This document shows, piece by piece, positions 47,467 through 57,691 of a stretch of DNA of 64,000 nucleotides (its first letter is position 1; each line of letters starts with the position of its first letter). The stretch is taken from assembly GCF_030409215.1 (NCBI RefSeq), contig NZ_JAUFPL010000034.1, positions 189,724 to 253,723 on the forward strand, given 5' to 3'. The notes beneath the pieces are model-generated. The model did not search any database, was not told the DNA's origin, and worked only from the letters and a program-made list of their open reading frames with translations. Source of the DNA: Halomonas ramblicola. Its GTDB lineage: Bacteria > Pseudomonadota > Gammaproteobacteria > Pseudomonadales > Halomonadaceae. Made by a program: the position numbers and the translations under genes.

Positions 47467-48506
47467 TAAGCACGCTGCGCCATCTCGGCGGCCAGGGCCA
47501 CCGCGACCCGCAGGCTGCCGGGGTCGGCGCGACCGCGGCCGGCCAGGTCCAGCGCCGTGCCGTGGTCCACCGAGGTGCGCACCAGCGGCAGGCCCAGGGT
47601 GACGTTGGCGGCGCGGCCGAAGCCGGCGTACTTGAGCACCGGCAGGCCCTGGTCATGATACATGGCCAGCACGGCGTCCACCCCCTCGAGATGGTGCGGG
47701 GTGAACAGGGTATCGGCGGGCAGCGGGCCGTCGAGCGCCAGGCCCTCGGCGCGCAGCGCCTCCAGGGCGGGGATGATGACCTCGAGCTCCTCGCGGCCCA
47801 GGTGCCCCCCCTCGCCGGCATGGGGGTTGAGGCCGCAGACCGCGATGCGCGGGGCGCCCACACCGAACCGGCGCTTCAGGTCGGCGTCGAGGATACGCAG
47901 CACCCGTGCCAGACGCTCGCCGGTGATGGCATCCGCCACCGCACGCAGCGGCAGGTGAGTGGTGGCCAGGGCCACCCGCAGGGCGGATCCGCCCCGCCAG
48001 CCGGACCGGTCGGCGTGCAGGGCGCTGTCGGTGGCGAGCAGCATCACCACCTCGTCGACGCCGCAGGCGTCTCGCAGGTACTCGGTGTGGCCGGTGAAGC
48101 CGGCATGGCCGGCCTCAAGGATCGCCCCCTTGTGCAGGGGGGCGGTGACCATGCCGGCGGCGCGGCCCTCGCGGCAGGCGCGGATCGCCAGGTCCAGGGT
48201 CTCGAGCACGTAGTCGGCGTTGGCCACTTCGAGCTCGCCCGGTCGGCAGGGCGCGCGCAGCGCCACCGGCCATACCGGCAGCCGGCCGGGGCGACCGGCC
48301 GGCACCGCCTCGTCGTGGGCGAGTTCCTCGAGGGTCACGGCCAGGCCCAGCAGCGCGGCCCGCTCGGCCAGCAGCCGGGGATCTCCCACCGCCACCACTC
48401 GTGCCTCGAGGACGCCCTCGGCGGCCAGCATCAGGGCCAGTTCCGGGCCGATGCCCGCCGGCTCGCCGGTGGTCAGGGCCAGGACGGGCCCGCCCTGCCC
48501 CGCCAT
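47466..48506 (-). CDS. pdxA: 4-hydroxythreonine-4-phosphate dehydrogenase PdxA
   Basis: 346 residues, vitamin B6 synthesis, NAD-dependent. Motifs: LTTGEPAGIGPELAL, APLHKGAILEAGHAGFTGHT with a metal His, CGLNPHAGEGGHLG, and MYHDQGLPVLKYAGFG. Start overlaps the surA stop (ATGA); the longer frame upstream is a shadow of surA. Confidence 0.97.
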   Translation of the reverse strand: MAGQGGPVLALTTGEPAGIGPELALMLAAEGVLEARVVAVGDPRLLAERAALLGLAVTLEELAHDEAVPAGRPGRLPVWPVALRAPCRPGELEVANADYVLETLDLAIRACREGRAAGMVTAPLHKGAILEAGHAGFTGHTEYLRDACGVDEVVMLLATDSALHADRSGWRGGSALRVALATTHLPLRAVADAITGERLARVLRILDADLKRRFGVGAPRIAVCGLNPHAGEGGHLGREELEVIIPALEALRAEGLALDGPLPADTLFTPHHLEGVDAVLAMYHDQGLPVLKYAGFGRAANVTLGLPLVRTSVDHGTALDLAGRGRADPGSLRVAVALAAEMAQRA

Positions 48507-49186
48507 CAGCGCGCGCCGAGCCGGTTGTCGATGAAGGCCTGGGAGCGGATCTCCTGCAGCCAGGCGTCCAACTCCTCGTTGGCCTTGCGCTGGAAGAGCG
48601 CCTGCTGGGCCTGTTCGCGACCGACGCCTTCCTGCTCCATGAAGCGTTCCACCTCCCGCTCGGAGAGGTTGACCCGGCTCCCCACCTGGCGCTGCTGCAA
48701 CTGGCGAATCACCAGTTCGCGGCGGATCTCCTCGCGTACCGCCGACAGCGTCAGGCCATCGGCCTCCAAGGCATCGGCGAACTGCTCCAGGCTCATGCCG
48801 TTGCGTTCGGCGATGCCGCGCACCTGACGGTTGAGTTCGGTATCGTCGACGCTGAGCCCCGCCTCCTCGGCCATCTGCAGCTGGATCTCCTCCAGGATCA
48901 TCTGCTCCAGTACCTGCTCGCACAGCACGTCCTCCGGGGGCAGATCCTGCTGCTGGGCGCCGAGCTGGCTGCGGGCCTGGTCCAGCCGCTCCTCCAGTTG
49001 GCTGTGCATGATCGCCCCGTCGTTGACCACCGCCACGATGCGGTCCAGCGTCTGGCGCTGCACGGACTGGAACTCCGGGTCCTGGGCCAGGGCGCCGGCC
49101 GGCAGGGCGGCCAGGCCCAGGGCCATCACCAGGCCGGCCCCCAGGCCGGCGACGGGTCGACTGCGCATTGTCTGCTTTCCTCTCAT
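48506..49186 (-). CDS. surA: SurA-like periplasmic chaperone lacking both parvulin domains
   Basis: 226 residues; SurA is normally about 430. Signal peptide about 1-35, then the SurA N-terminal chaperone domain (47-185: DRIVAVVNDGAIMHSQLEER, ILEEIQLQMAEEAG, VREEIRRELVIRQL, VNLSEREVERFM). The C-terminal helix that normally follows the second parvulin domain comes directly (QRKANEELDAWLQEIRSQAF). Both peptidyl-prolyl isomerase domains are absent, with an open frame and no sign of a frameshift. Position between lptD and pdxA is canonical. Start could also be the ATG at 49168. Likely still chaperones outer membrane proteins. Confidence 0.9.
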   Translation of the reverse strand: MRGKQTMRSRPVAGLGAGLVMALGLAALPAGALAQDPEFQSVQRQTLDRIVAVVNDGAIMHSQLEERLDQARSQLGAQQQDLPPEDVLCEQVLEQMILEEIQLQMAEEAGLSVDDTELNRQVRGIAERNGMSLEQFADALEADGLTLSAVREEIRRELVIRQLQQRQVGSRVNLSEREVERFMEQEGVGREQAQQALFQRKANEELDAWLQEIRSQAFIDNRLGAR

Positions 49187-49213
49187 CGTTCCTCTCTCGT
49201 GGACCCTCCCGGC

Positions 49214-51679
49214 TCAGAAGGCGGTGCCGCGATAGCCGGGAATGGCCTCCTCGAAGTAGCTGTCGGCCTCGCGGCCCACACCGCCCAGGCCCTTGAACAC
49301 GAAACGCAGGAAGATCCCGCGGTCGGTGAAGTCATCATCCAGGCGGTTCGCGGTGTCGTTGTCGTCGATCCACTCGCGCCACACCAGCTGCACACCGTAG
49401 CAACAGTCGTTCCACTGCACGCCCGCCAGTTGCTCCAGGGCACGGTCGTTGGTGTTGTCATAGAGCAGGCGACCGATCAGGTCGAAGCGCCGCCCCGCCT
49501 GCCAGGCGAAGGACAGGTCATATTCCTCGCGGTCATAGTTGACCACATCCTCGTCCTCGAGGGAGGGATCGAAGCCCTCGAGCTGCCAGCGGTACCCCAG
49601 GTTGAGCACATGGCCGGCCGGCGACAGGTACTGGAGGCCCAGCGTAGTGCTTTCGGTCTGCTCCAGGTGATCGTCGTAGAGCCACTGCCAGCGGGTACGC
49701 CAGCGATCGGTGACCTGCCAGTCGGCGCGCGCCACCAGCGGGGAGCGGTCACGGGTGGCCCGGTACCAGTCCGCGAAGCGCCGCTCCGGGTCCGGCAACT
49801 CGTCGGGGTCGCCGGCCAGGTCGATGGTGCGATCCTCGAAGTAGAGCGCCTGACCCAGGCCCAGCGAGAGTCGCTGACGCCCGCCCTCGTCCTCCAGCAG
49901 GCGGGATTCCACGCCCAGGGAGAGGCGGTTGAGGTCGCCCACCCGGTCGCTGCCGGAGAAGCGGTACGGCGACCACAGTTGGTTCCAAGAGAAGGCGCGC
50001 TCACGGGTGTCGAAGTCCGGGAACTCGCTCTGGTCGCGGGCCGGCACATAGGCGTAGTTGACCCGCGGCTCCAGGGTCTGGCGGTAGCCGCGCCCGCCCA
50101 GCTCCAATGCGCGCTCGAACACCAGGCCGCCGTCGATGGAGGCCACCGGCAGGTTACGCGTCAGCTCGGTGTCGAATTCGGTCTGGCGATCGCCGTAATC
50201 GAGGTCATAGGCCGTCGACAGCCACTCCACGCGGGGCTCGAGGTGGCCCCAGCTCTCGTCCAGGCGCCAGCCCAGCGCCGGCGCGAGATGCAGCCGCGAG
50301 CCGGTGGCCGCCTCGCGCAGCGGTACCCTCAGGCGCCGGCCCTCGCTCTCGTAGAACCCCTGGTCGTCGGTATCGATATCGCGCCAGAAGTAGGTGTAGT
50401 TGGAGCGCCACTGCTGGTAGAAGCCGCCCTGGGCCCACCGCGCGTCGGCGCTGAGGCTGGGCAGGCGATAGAAGGGCCGGTCCCTCTCCAGCAGCGGGTC
50501 GTCGAGCTTCTGGAAGCCCTGGGCGCGGGCGTCCAGGCGCCAGGTGTCGCCACGGTAGTCGATCTGCGCCAGGCGCGACATGGCCGAGGCGCTGCGCTCG
50601 GCGAAGTCACTGCCGAAGTCGTCGAAATAGCGCCCGTCGCTGGCCGCCCCGTAGCGCAGCCGGTAGCGGGTGCGCGGATCGAAGCTACCGGCATGGCGAT
50701 AGTCGACGTACCAGCGGTCCTCGCCCTCGAACCGCCGGTCGGCATCGTTGGGGTTGTCGCTGTCGCCCCCGTCGTCGCCGCCGAGGTAGGCCCCCTCGAT
50801 CTGGCCGGCATCGCTGGGGAAGAGGTAGCGATACTGGCCGCCCAGCAGCAGGCCTCGGTCGGAGATCCAGCGCGGCGTGATGGTGGCGTCGTGGTTGGGC
50901 GCGATGTTCCAGTAGAAGGGCTGGGCGTAGTCCAGCGAATCGCTGGAGACGCCCAGGGCGGGCCACAGGAAGCCGGTCTGGCGGCGATCGTCGATGGGGA
51001 AGCGTACCCAGGGCCAGTAGAAGACCGGCACCCGGCCCACCTCGAGGCGGGCGTGTCGGGCGATGCCGAAGCCCCTCTCGCGATCGAGCACCACGTCGCC
51101 CCCGACCAGGCGCCACAGGTCGTCGCCCGGGTCGCAGGTGGTGAAGCTCGCCGAGGAGAGCCGGTAGCGACCGTCTTCCAGGCGCGCCAGGCGCTGGGCG
51201 TCGCCGCGCAGGTGATGATCATGGACCACGTAGTGGGCCTCGTCGACGCTCGCCTCATCGTTGACCAGCGAGACCTCGCCGGCGGCGCCGCGCACCAGCA
51301 GGCCCTGGTCGCGCAGCGCCAGGGGACCCTCGGCGAAGGCGCGCTCGCGCGCACCGGGCACCCGCACGCGGGGCGTCTCCAGTTGGGTGGTATCACGGCG
51401 CAGCACCACCTCGCCGTGCAGGATGGTCTCGCCGTCCTCCCCGTAGCTGGCGCCCTCCGACTCGCTGGCGACCTTGCCCTCCTCGGGCGCCGGCAGGCGA
51501 TAGTCGGGCATCACGTAGACGCCGCGGCACAGGGCGTCCGCCGGCCTCTCGTCGCCCCAGGGGCGAAAGTCCAGCCGCTCGCCCGGCAGGGGTTCGGGCG
51601 GTGCCGCCAACAGCGGACCGCCGCCGAAACCCGCGGCCGCCAGGCCTGCAAGGGCCGTCCATGAGAGTCGCTTGCCCAT
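49214..51679 (-). CDS. lptD: LPS-assembly outer membrane protein LptD
   Basis: 821 residues. Signal peptide 1-25; N-terminal OstA beta-jellyroll (about 85-200: GEVVLRRDTTQLETPRVRV), then a 26-strand type beta-barrel with many aromatic-ended strands. Cysteines at about 51, the CDPGDD site and the paired Cys near residue 757 (NDCCYG) are those of the inter-domain disulfides. Inserts lipopolysaccharide in the outer leaflet with LptE. First gene of a unit with surA, which assembles it. Confidence 0.96.
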   Translation of the reverse strand: MGKRLSWTALAGLAAAGFGGGPLLAAPPEPLPGERLDFRPWGDERPADALCRGVYVMPDYRLPAPEEGKVASESEGASYGEDGETILHGEVVLRRDTTQLETPRVRVPGARERAFAEGPLALRDQGLLVRGAAGEVSLVNDEASVDEAHYVVHDHHLRGDAQRLARLEDGRYRLSSASFTTCDPGDDLWRLVGGDVVLDRERGFGIARHARLEVGRVPVFYWPWVRFPIDDRRQTGFLWPALGVSSDSLDYAQPFYWNIAPNHDATITPRWISDRGLLLGGQYRYLFPSDAGQIEGAYLGGDDGGDSDNPNDADRRFEGEDRWYVDYRHAGSFDPRTRYRLRYGAASDGRYFDDFGSDFAERSASAMSRLAQIDYRGDTWRLDARAQGFQKLDDPLLERDRPFYRLPSLSADARWAQGGFYQQWRSNYTYFWRDIDTDDQGFYESEGRRLRVPLREAATGSRLHLAPALGWRLDESWGHLEPRVEWLSTAYDLDYGDRQTEFDTELTRNLPVASIDGGLVFERALELGGRGYRQTLEPRVNYAYVPARDQSEFPDFDTRERAFSWNQLWSPYRFSGSDRVGDLNRLSLGVESRLLEDEGGRQRLSLGLGQALYFEDRTIDLAGDPDELPDPERRFADWYRATRDRSPLVARADWQVTDRWRTRWQWLYDDHLEQTESTTLGLQYLSPAGHVLNLGYRWQLEGFDPSLEDEDVVNYDREEYDLSFAWQAGRRFDLIGRLLYDNTNDRALEQLAGVQWNDCCYGVQLVWREWIDDNDTANRLDDDFTDRGIFLRFVFKGLGGVGREADSYFEEAIPGYRGTAF

Positions 51680-51711
51680 GTTCGTCGATGTCCTTGGCGG
51701 GGTGAACCGGT

Positions 51712-51717
51712 ATTATA
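51712..51717 (-). promoter_or_regulatory. -10 element of the lptD promoter
   Basis: Perfect TATAAT on the minus strand, giving a leader of about 25 nt before lptD. No good -35 at 17 bp. Lies in the lptD-amgK divergent region. Confidence 0.5.
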
Positions 51718-51826
51718 CAGGCCGCCGCCGGCCTGTCCCGCCGGCGGTGGCGGCGCAGCGCCCAGCATGCGGCGCCCGCCCACGACCGTCAACCGGCCGC
51801 CCCCGACCAAGGAGCCCGAGACCGCC

Positions 51827-53502
<1,676 letters not shown>

Positions 53503-53565
53503 GCCCGCCTCCCGGGAGTGCTATGCTGCCCGCCTTCACCTGACAAACTTAGTTGCAGCTCCATA

Positions 53566-53668
53566 GCGAGGGGCGCCGGGGACAAGCCGCAGGGGAGGTC
53601 CTACGCCAGGGATGGCGTCGGTAGCGCCCAGGGAGGGGTTCACAGCGCCTCCCCGGAGGCTTGTCGAC
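53566..53668 (+). repeat. Dispersed palindromic repeat, long copy
   Basis: About 100 bp between murU and the OsmC gene. Inverted arms GACAAGCC (53581) with GGCTTGTC (53658), and GGGGAGG (53593) with CCTCCCC (53648). Shares most of its length with 47390-47466 in opposite orientation and its left end with 40765-40787. Confidence 0.85.
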
Positions 53669-53721
53669 GGAACAGCCCCGAGCGCTCTTGCTGCCTGATA
53701 ACCAAGAAGGAATCCCGCATC

Positions 53722-54141
53722 ATGAAAGCCAGCGTGAAATGGACCGATGGTCGTCAGTTCGTCGCCGAGAGCGGCAGTGGCCACAGCGTGGTGATCGACG
53801 GCCCGCCCGACCACGGCGGCCGCAACACCGGCCCGCGCCCCATGGAGATGCTGCTGATGGGCATGGGCGCCTGCACCTCCTTCGACGTGCTGGAGATCCT
53901 CGAGAAGTCCCGCGCCCCGGTGAGCGACTGCGTGGCCAGCCTCGAGGCCGAGCGCGCCGACGCCGTGCCCAGCGTGTTCACCCGGATTCACGTGCACTTC
54001 ACCGTCACCGGCAAGGGGCTGAAGGAGAAGCAGGTGCAGCGCGCCGTGGAGCTCTCGGCCGACAAGTACTGCAGCGCCTCCATCATGCTGACGCAGGGCG
54101 GCGTCGAGGTGACTCACTCCTTCACCATCGTCGAGGAGTAG
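53722..54141 (+). CDS. OsmC family protein
   Basis: 139 residues, cytoplasmic OsmC/Ohr-fold protein. KASVKWTDGRQFVAESGSGH start, PRPMEMLLMGMGACTSFDVLEIL helix with one Cys, and a second Cys in DKYCSASIML. The Cys pair is that of OsmC peroxidase-like proteins of the YhfA branch, so a thiol peroxidase role is possible. Convergent with coq7; in Pseudomonas a relative sits near speD-coq7. Confidence 0.88.
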   Translation: MKASVKWTDGRQFVAESGSGHSVVIDGPPDHGGRNTGPRPMEMLLMGMGACTSFDVLEILEKSRAPVSDCVASLEAERADAVPSVFTRIHVHFTVTGKGLKEKQVQRAVELSADKYCSASIMLTQGGVEVTHSFTIVEE

Positions 54142-54151
54142 CGCTGGGCGC

Positions 54152-54796
54152 TTAGATCTTGTAGACGCTCCTGGTCATCACCTTCGCCATCAGCGCCATG
54201 CCGGCCTGGATCGGGGCGGGGAAGCGAAGCCCGCCGGCCTCGATGGCCAGTTGGGCGTGGTGGGCCTCGTCGACGGCCAACTGACGCAGCACCGCCCGGG
54301 AGCGGTGGTCGCCCGGCGGCAGCTTCACCAGGTGCTTCTCCAGGAGCCGGCCCGCCTGCTCCTCGGTGGCGGCTACCAAACCCAGGCCGACCCGCTCGCC
54401 CACCGCGCCGGCCACGGCGCCGAGGCCGAAGGAGGCCGCGTAGAACAAGGGGTTGAGTCGGCTGGGGCGGTCATGGAGTTCGGCGAGGCGCTCGGCGCAC
54501 CAGGCCAGGTGGTCGAGCTCCTCCCGGGCGGCCTGCTCCAGCTGGTCGCGCACCTCGGGCCGCTGCGCGCTGCACCCCTGCCCCTGATAGAGCGCCTGGG
54601 CGCACACCTCGCCGGTATGGTTGACGCGCATCACCCCCGCCGCATGGCGGCGTTCCGCCTCGCTCAGCGGCTCGTCGCGGATCTCCGGCGTGGCCGGCGA
54701 CGGACGCGAGGTCCGGGCGGCGTGGGGTACCAGCATACGCAGCAGCGTATCGAACCGGTGGATCCGGTGATCGGTGCGGGAGAGCTTGCGGTTCAT
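54152..54796 (-). CDS. coq7: 2-polyprenyl-3-methyl-6-methoxy-1,4-benzoquinone monooxygenase Coq7
   Basis: 214 residues, diiron membrane-associated hydroxylase of ubiquinone synthesis. Metal ligands in MRVNHTGEVCAQALYQGQ, AAREELDHLAWC and LAVDEAHHAQLA. Start at MNRKLSRTDHRIHRFD. Replaces UbiF in this group of bacteria. Confidence 0.95.
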   Translation of the reverse strand: MNRKLSRTDHRIHRFDTLLRMLVPHAARTSRPSPATPEIRDEPLSEAERRHAAGVMRVNHTGEVCAQALYQGQGCSAQRPEVRDQLEQAAREELDHLAWCAERLAELHDRPSRLNPLFYAASFGLGAVAGAVGERVGLGLVAATEEQAGRLLEKHLVKLPPGDHRSRAVLRQLAVDEAHHAQLAIEAGGLRFPAPIQAGMALMAKVMTRSVYKI

Positions 54797-54938
54797 GGCG
54801 GCCTCGTCACGGTCCTCTCGGCATTGTAGCCGAGCCACCTCCGGGCCAGAAATCGCCGGCGCCGTCCGAAGGGCGGCGCCGAAGATGCACCCGATGCGCC
54901 GAACACCGGATCTCGTGCGGTTGCCCGCAGCGTGCCGA

Positions 54939-55280
54939 CTACCCAGCCGGCCAGGTAAAGCGTCGGCCGCCCATCAGGTGCATATGAATATGATAGACCG
55001 TCTGACCGGCCTGGTCATTGCAGTTCATCACCACCCGATAGCCGTCCTCGGCGAAGCCGCGCTCGCCGGCCAGGCGGGCGGCGACGAGCGACAGGTGGCC
55101 GACCAGCGCCCGGTCGTCCTCCTCCAGGTCGTTGAGGGTGGCGATGTGCCGCCGGGGGATGATCAGCAGGTGGGTGGGGGCCTGGGGATTGATGTCCTCG
55201 AAGGCCAGCGCCTCGTCGTCCTCGTAGACGACCTCGGCGGGAATCTCGCCCTTGGCGATCTTGCAGAACAGGCAGTCCAT
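54939..55280 (-). CDS. HIT-family (HINT-type) nucleotide hydrolase
   Basis: 113 residues, purine nucleoside phosphoramidase type. Starts MDCLFCKIAKGEIPAEVVYE, and the catalytic triad lies in TVYHIHMHLMGG. Downstream of the phosphoribulokinase-like gene with 31 bp between; next to coq7 as in Pseudomonas. Confidence 0.95.
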   Translation of the reverse strand: MDCLFCKIAKGEIPAEVVYEDDEALAFEDINPQAPTHLLIIPRRHIATLNDLEEDDRALVGHLSLVAARLAGERGFAEDGYRVVMNCNDQAGQTVYHIHMHLMGGRRFTWPAG

Positions 55281-55311
55281 GGTAGGCCTCCTTCGGTGGA
55301 TGGTCGAAGCC

Positions 55312-56184
55312 TCAGCGGAAGCGCCGCTGGGCCAGCAGGTGACGCACCAGGGGCGCGAGGATCAACTCCATGGCCAGCGACAGCCGCGAGCCGGGCACCA
55401 CCAGGGTGTGGGGCCGGCTCATGAAGGCATCCTGGATCATCGCCAGCAGGTAGGGGAAGTCCACGGTGGCCGGATCGCGGAAGCGGATCACCACGAAGGA
55501 CTCGGCATCGGAGGGGATGTCCTGCACCTCGAAGGGGTTGGAGGTATCCACCGTGGGCACCCGCTGGAAATTGATGTGGGTACGCGAGAACTGCGGCTGG
55601 ATGTAGCGCACATAGTCGTCCATGCGCCCCAGGATGGTATCGATCACCGCCTCCTGGGAGTAGCCGCGCAGCTTGATGTCCCGGTCGATCTTCTGGATCC
55701 ACTCCAGGTTCATGGTGGGCGCCACCCCCACCAGCAGGTCCACGTGGCGGGCGATGTCGTGCTCCGCGGTGACCAGGCCACCGTGCAGCCCCTCGTAGAA
55801 CAGCAGGTCGGTGCCGTAGGGCAGCGGCTGCCACTCGGTGAAGGTGCCGACCCGGTAGCCGGCCTCGATCATCTGCTTGTCCTCGGCGTGGATATAGTGG
55901 CGGTAGGTGCCGCCGCCATGCTCGCCGTACTCCTGGAACAGCGCCTCGAGCTCCTCGAGCAGGTTGGCCTCCACGGCGAAGTGCGAGAGCTCGTCCTTGC
56001 GCTCGGGCTCCTCGCGGAAGATCCGCGACAACTCCTCGCGGGTGTAGCGATGGAAGGCGTCGCCGTCGACGAAGGCGGCATGCACGTCCTCGCGGGCGAA
56101 CATGCGCTCGAAGGTGCGCTTGACGGTGGTGGTGCCGGCCCCGGAGGAGCCGGTCACGGCGATGACCGGATACTCGCGGGACAT
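55312..56184 (-). CDS. Phosphoribulokinase-family kinase (PrkB-like)
   Basis: 290 residues. Walker A GSSGAGTTT in VIAVTGSSGAGTTTVKRTF, then DGDAFHRYTREE and a LLFYEGLHGG segment. This is the heterotroph branch of the family (E. coli PrkB-like), not linked with Rubisco; no other Calvin-cycle gene is in the window, so the substrate is uncertain. Start codon shares one base with the stop of a 24-codon leader frame, suggesting coupled translation. Confidence 0.88.
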   Translation of the reverse strand: MSREYPVIAVTGSSGAGTTTVKRTFERMFAREDVHAAFVDGDAFHRYTREELSRIFREEPERKDELSHFAVEANLLEELEALFQEYGEHGGGTYRHYIHAEDKQMIEAGYRVGTFTEWQPLPYGTDLLFYEGLHGGLVTAEHDIARHVDLLVGVAPTMNLEWIQKIDRDIKLRGYSQEAVIDTILGRMDDYVRYIQPQFSRTHINFQRVPTVDTSNPFEVQDIPSDAESFVVIRFRDPATVDFPYLLAMIQDAFMSRPHTLVVPGSRLSLAMELILAPLVRHLLAQRRFR

Positions 56185-56258
56185 CAGGCGCCTCCTGCCC
56201 CGGCGCTGGCCGCCCGAAGAGTGTCGGCCTGGGGAAACTCGAGCCTGACGCGCTCCAT
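56184..56258 (-). CDS. 24-residue leader micro-ORF coupled to the kinase gene
   Basis: MERVRLEFPQADTLRAASAG plus four residues, with AAAGGAGG six bases before its ATG, the best ribosome site in this area. Its TGA overlaps the kinase ATG (TGATG). No known peptide matches. It may be a regulatory leader or the stub of a lost gene; the kinase start itself has only the GC-rich micro-ORF end (GGAGGCGCC) upstream. Confidence 0.55.
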   Translation of the reverse strand: MERVRLEFPQADTLRAASAGAGGA

Positions 56259-56301
56259 GGTCGCCTCCTTTGTCGCTGTTGTTGTCGGGGAGCGGGCCGG
56301 G

Positions 56302-57594
56302 TCAGGCCTCGTCGCGCTCCCGGGCGATGGCCCGATGGGCGATATCGCGGCGGAACAGGACGTCGGGCCAGGCGATCTCGGCCACGCCACGATAGGCCAG
56401 CTCACTGGCGGCGGCCACGCCCTCGCCCAGCGCGGTGACGCAGAGCACGCGCCCGCCGGCGGTGACCACCCGGCCGTCGCGCTCCGCGGTCCCGGCGTGG
56501 AACACCTTGCAGCCGGTGGCCTCGGCGGCGTCCAGGCCGTCGATGGCGTCGCCCTTGCGATAGCCGCCGGGGTAACCGCCGGCGGCCAGCACCACGCCCA
56601 CCGCGGCACGCGGATCCCAGTGGCAGGCCTTGCCCGCCAACTCGCCGCGGCTGCCGGCCAGGCACAGCTCGGCCAGGTCGGACTGCAGGCGCAGCATGAT
56701 CGGCTGGGTCTCGGGATCGCCGAAGCGGCAGTTGTACTCGATCACCCTGGGGTTGCCTGCGGCGTCGATCATCAGGCCGGCGTAGAGGAAGCCCGTGTAG
56801 GGATGCCCTTCCTCGGCCATGCCGCGCACCGTGGGCAGGATCACCCGCTCCATGATCCGCTCATGCACCGCCTCGTCGACCACCGGCGCCGGCGAGTAGG
56901 CGCCCATGCCGCCGGTGTTGGGGCCGGTGTCGCCCTCGCCCACCCGCTTGTGGTCCTGGCTGGTGGCCATGGGCAGCACGCTCGCGCCGTCCACCATGAC
57001 GATGAAGCTGGCTTCCTCGCCCTCGAGGAACTCCTCGATCACCACCCGGGCGCCGGCGTCACCGAAGGCGTTGGCCTCCAGCATGTCGCGCACCGCCGCC
57101 TCGGCCTCGGCCAGCGTCATGGCCACGATCACGCCCTTGCCGGCGGCCAGGCCGTCGGCCTTGATCACGATGGGGGCGCCCTTCTCGGTGAGGTACTCGA
57201 GCGCCGGCTCGATCGCGGTGAAGGTGCGATACTCGGCAGTGGGGATGGCGTGGCGGGCCAGGAAGTCCTTGGTGAAGGACTTCGAGCCCTCGAGCTGGGC
57301 GGCGTCGGCGGTGGGACCGAAGATCGCCAGGCCGGCCTCGCGGAAGCGGTCCACCACGCCCTCGACCAGCGGCGCCTCGGGGCCGACGATGGTCAGCTCG
57401 ACGCCCTCGTCGCGGGCGAAGGCCACCAGGCCGTCGAGGTCGGACACCGCGATAGCGACGTTGGCGAGGCCCGGCTCGCGGGCCGTGCCGGCATTGCCGG
57501 GGGCGACGAAGACGGTCGCCACCCGCGGGGACTGGGCGACCTTCCAGGCCAGGGCGTGTTCGCGGCCACCGCCGCCGATGATCAGCACCTTCAT
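56302..57594 (-). CDS. purD: Phosphoribosylamine-glycine ligase PurD
   Basis: 430 residues, ATP-grasp enzyme of purine synthesis. Motifs: VLIIGGGGREHALAWK, SKSFTKDFLARHAIPTAEY, IVIKADGLAAGKGVIVA, and DTGPNTGGMGAYSPAP. Start is the ATG before VLIIGGG; the one five codons upstream is less likely. 97 bp precede it with room for a promoter. No purH next to it. Confidence 0.97.
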   Translation of the reverse strand: MKVLIIGGGGREHALAWKVAQSPRVATVFVAPGNAGTAREPGLANVAIAVSDLDGLVAFARDEGVELTIVGPEAPLVEGVVDRFREAGLAIFGPTADAAQLEGSKSFTKDFLARHAIPTAEYRTFTAIEPALEYLTEKGAPIVIKADGLAAGKGVIVAMTLAEAEAAVRDMLEANAFGDAGARVVIEEFLEGEEASFIVMVDGASVLPMATSQDHKRVGEGDTGPNTGGMGAYSPAPVVDEAVHERIMERVILPTVRGMAEEGHPYTGFLYAGLMIDAAGNPRVIEYNCRFGDPETQPIMLRLQSDLAELCLAGSRGELAGKACHWDPRAAVGVVLAAGGYPGGYRKGDAIDGLDAAEATGCKVFHAGTAERDGRVVTAGGRVLCVTALGEGVAAASELAYRGVAEIAWPDVLFRRDIAHRAIARERDEA

Positions 57595-57691
57595 CCTTTC
57601 CACCTTCATGCTGCTGGCCGAATGCTCGGCGTTTCGAATCGTGGCGGCATTATGTCAGAAAGTCGCGGCGCCTGCGCCCGGCCCTGGCCGG

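Noticed and set aside
48401-51664. 1087-codon plus-strand open frame opposite lptD and surA
   Set aside because: Shadow of GC-rich coding sequence; the minus strand carries clear LptD and SurA motifs, and this frame has no recognisable family.
55312-56184. Calvin-cycle phosphoribulokinase implying CO2 fixation
   Set aside because: The sequence fits the heterotroph branch, and no Rubisco or other cycle gene is present.
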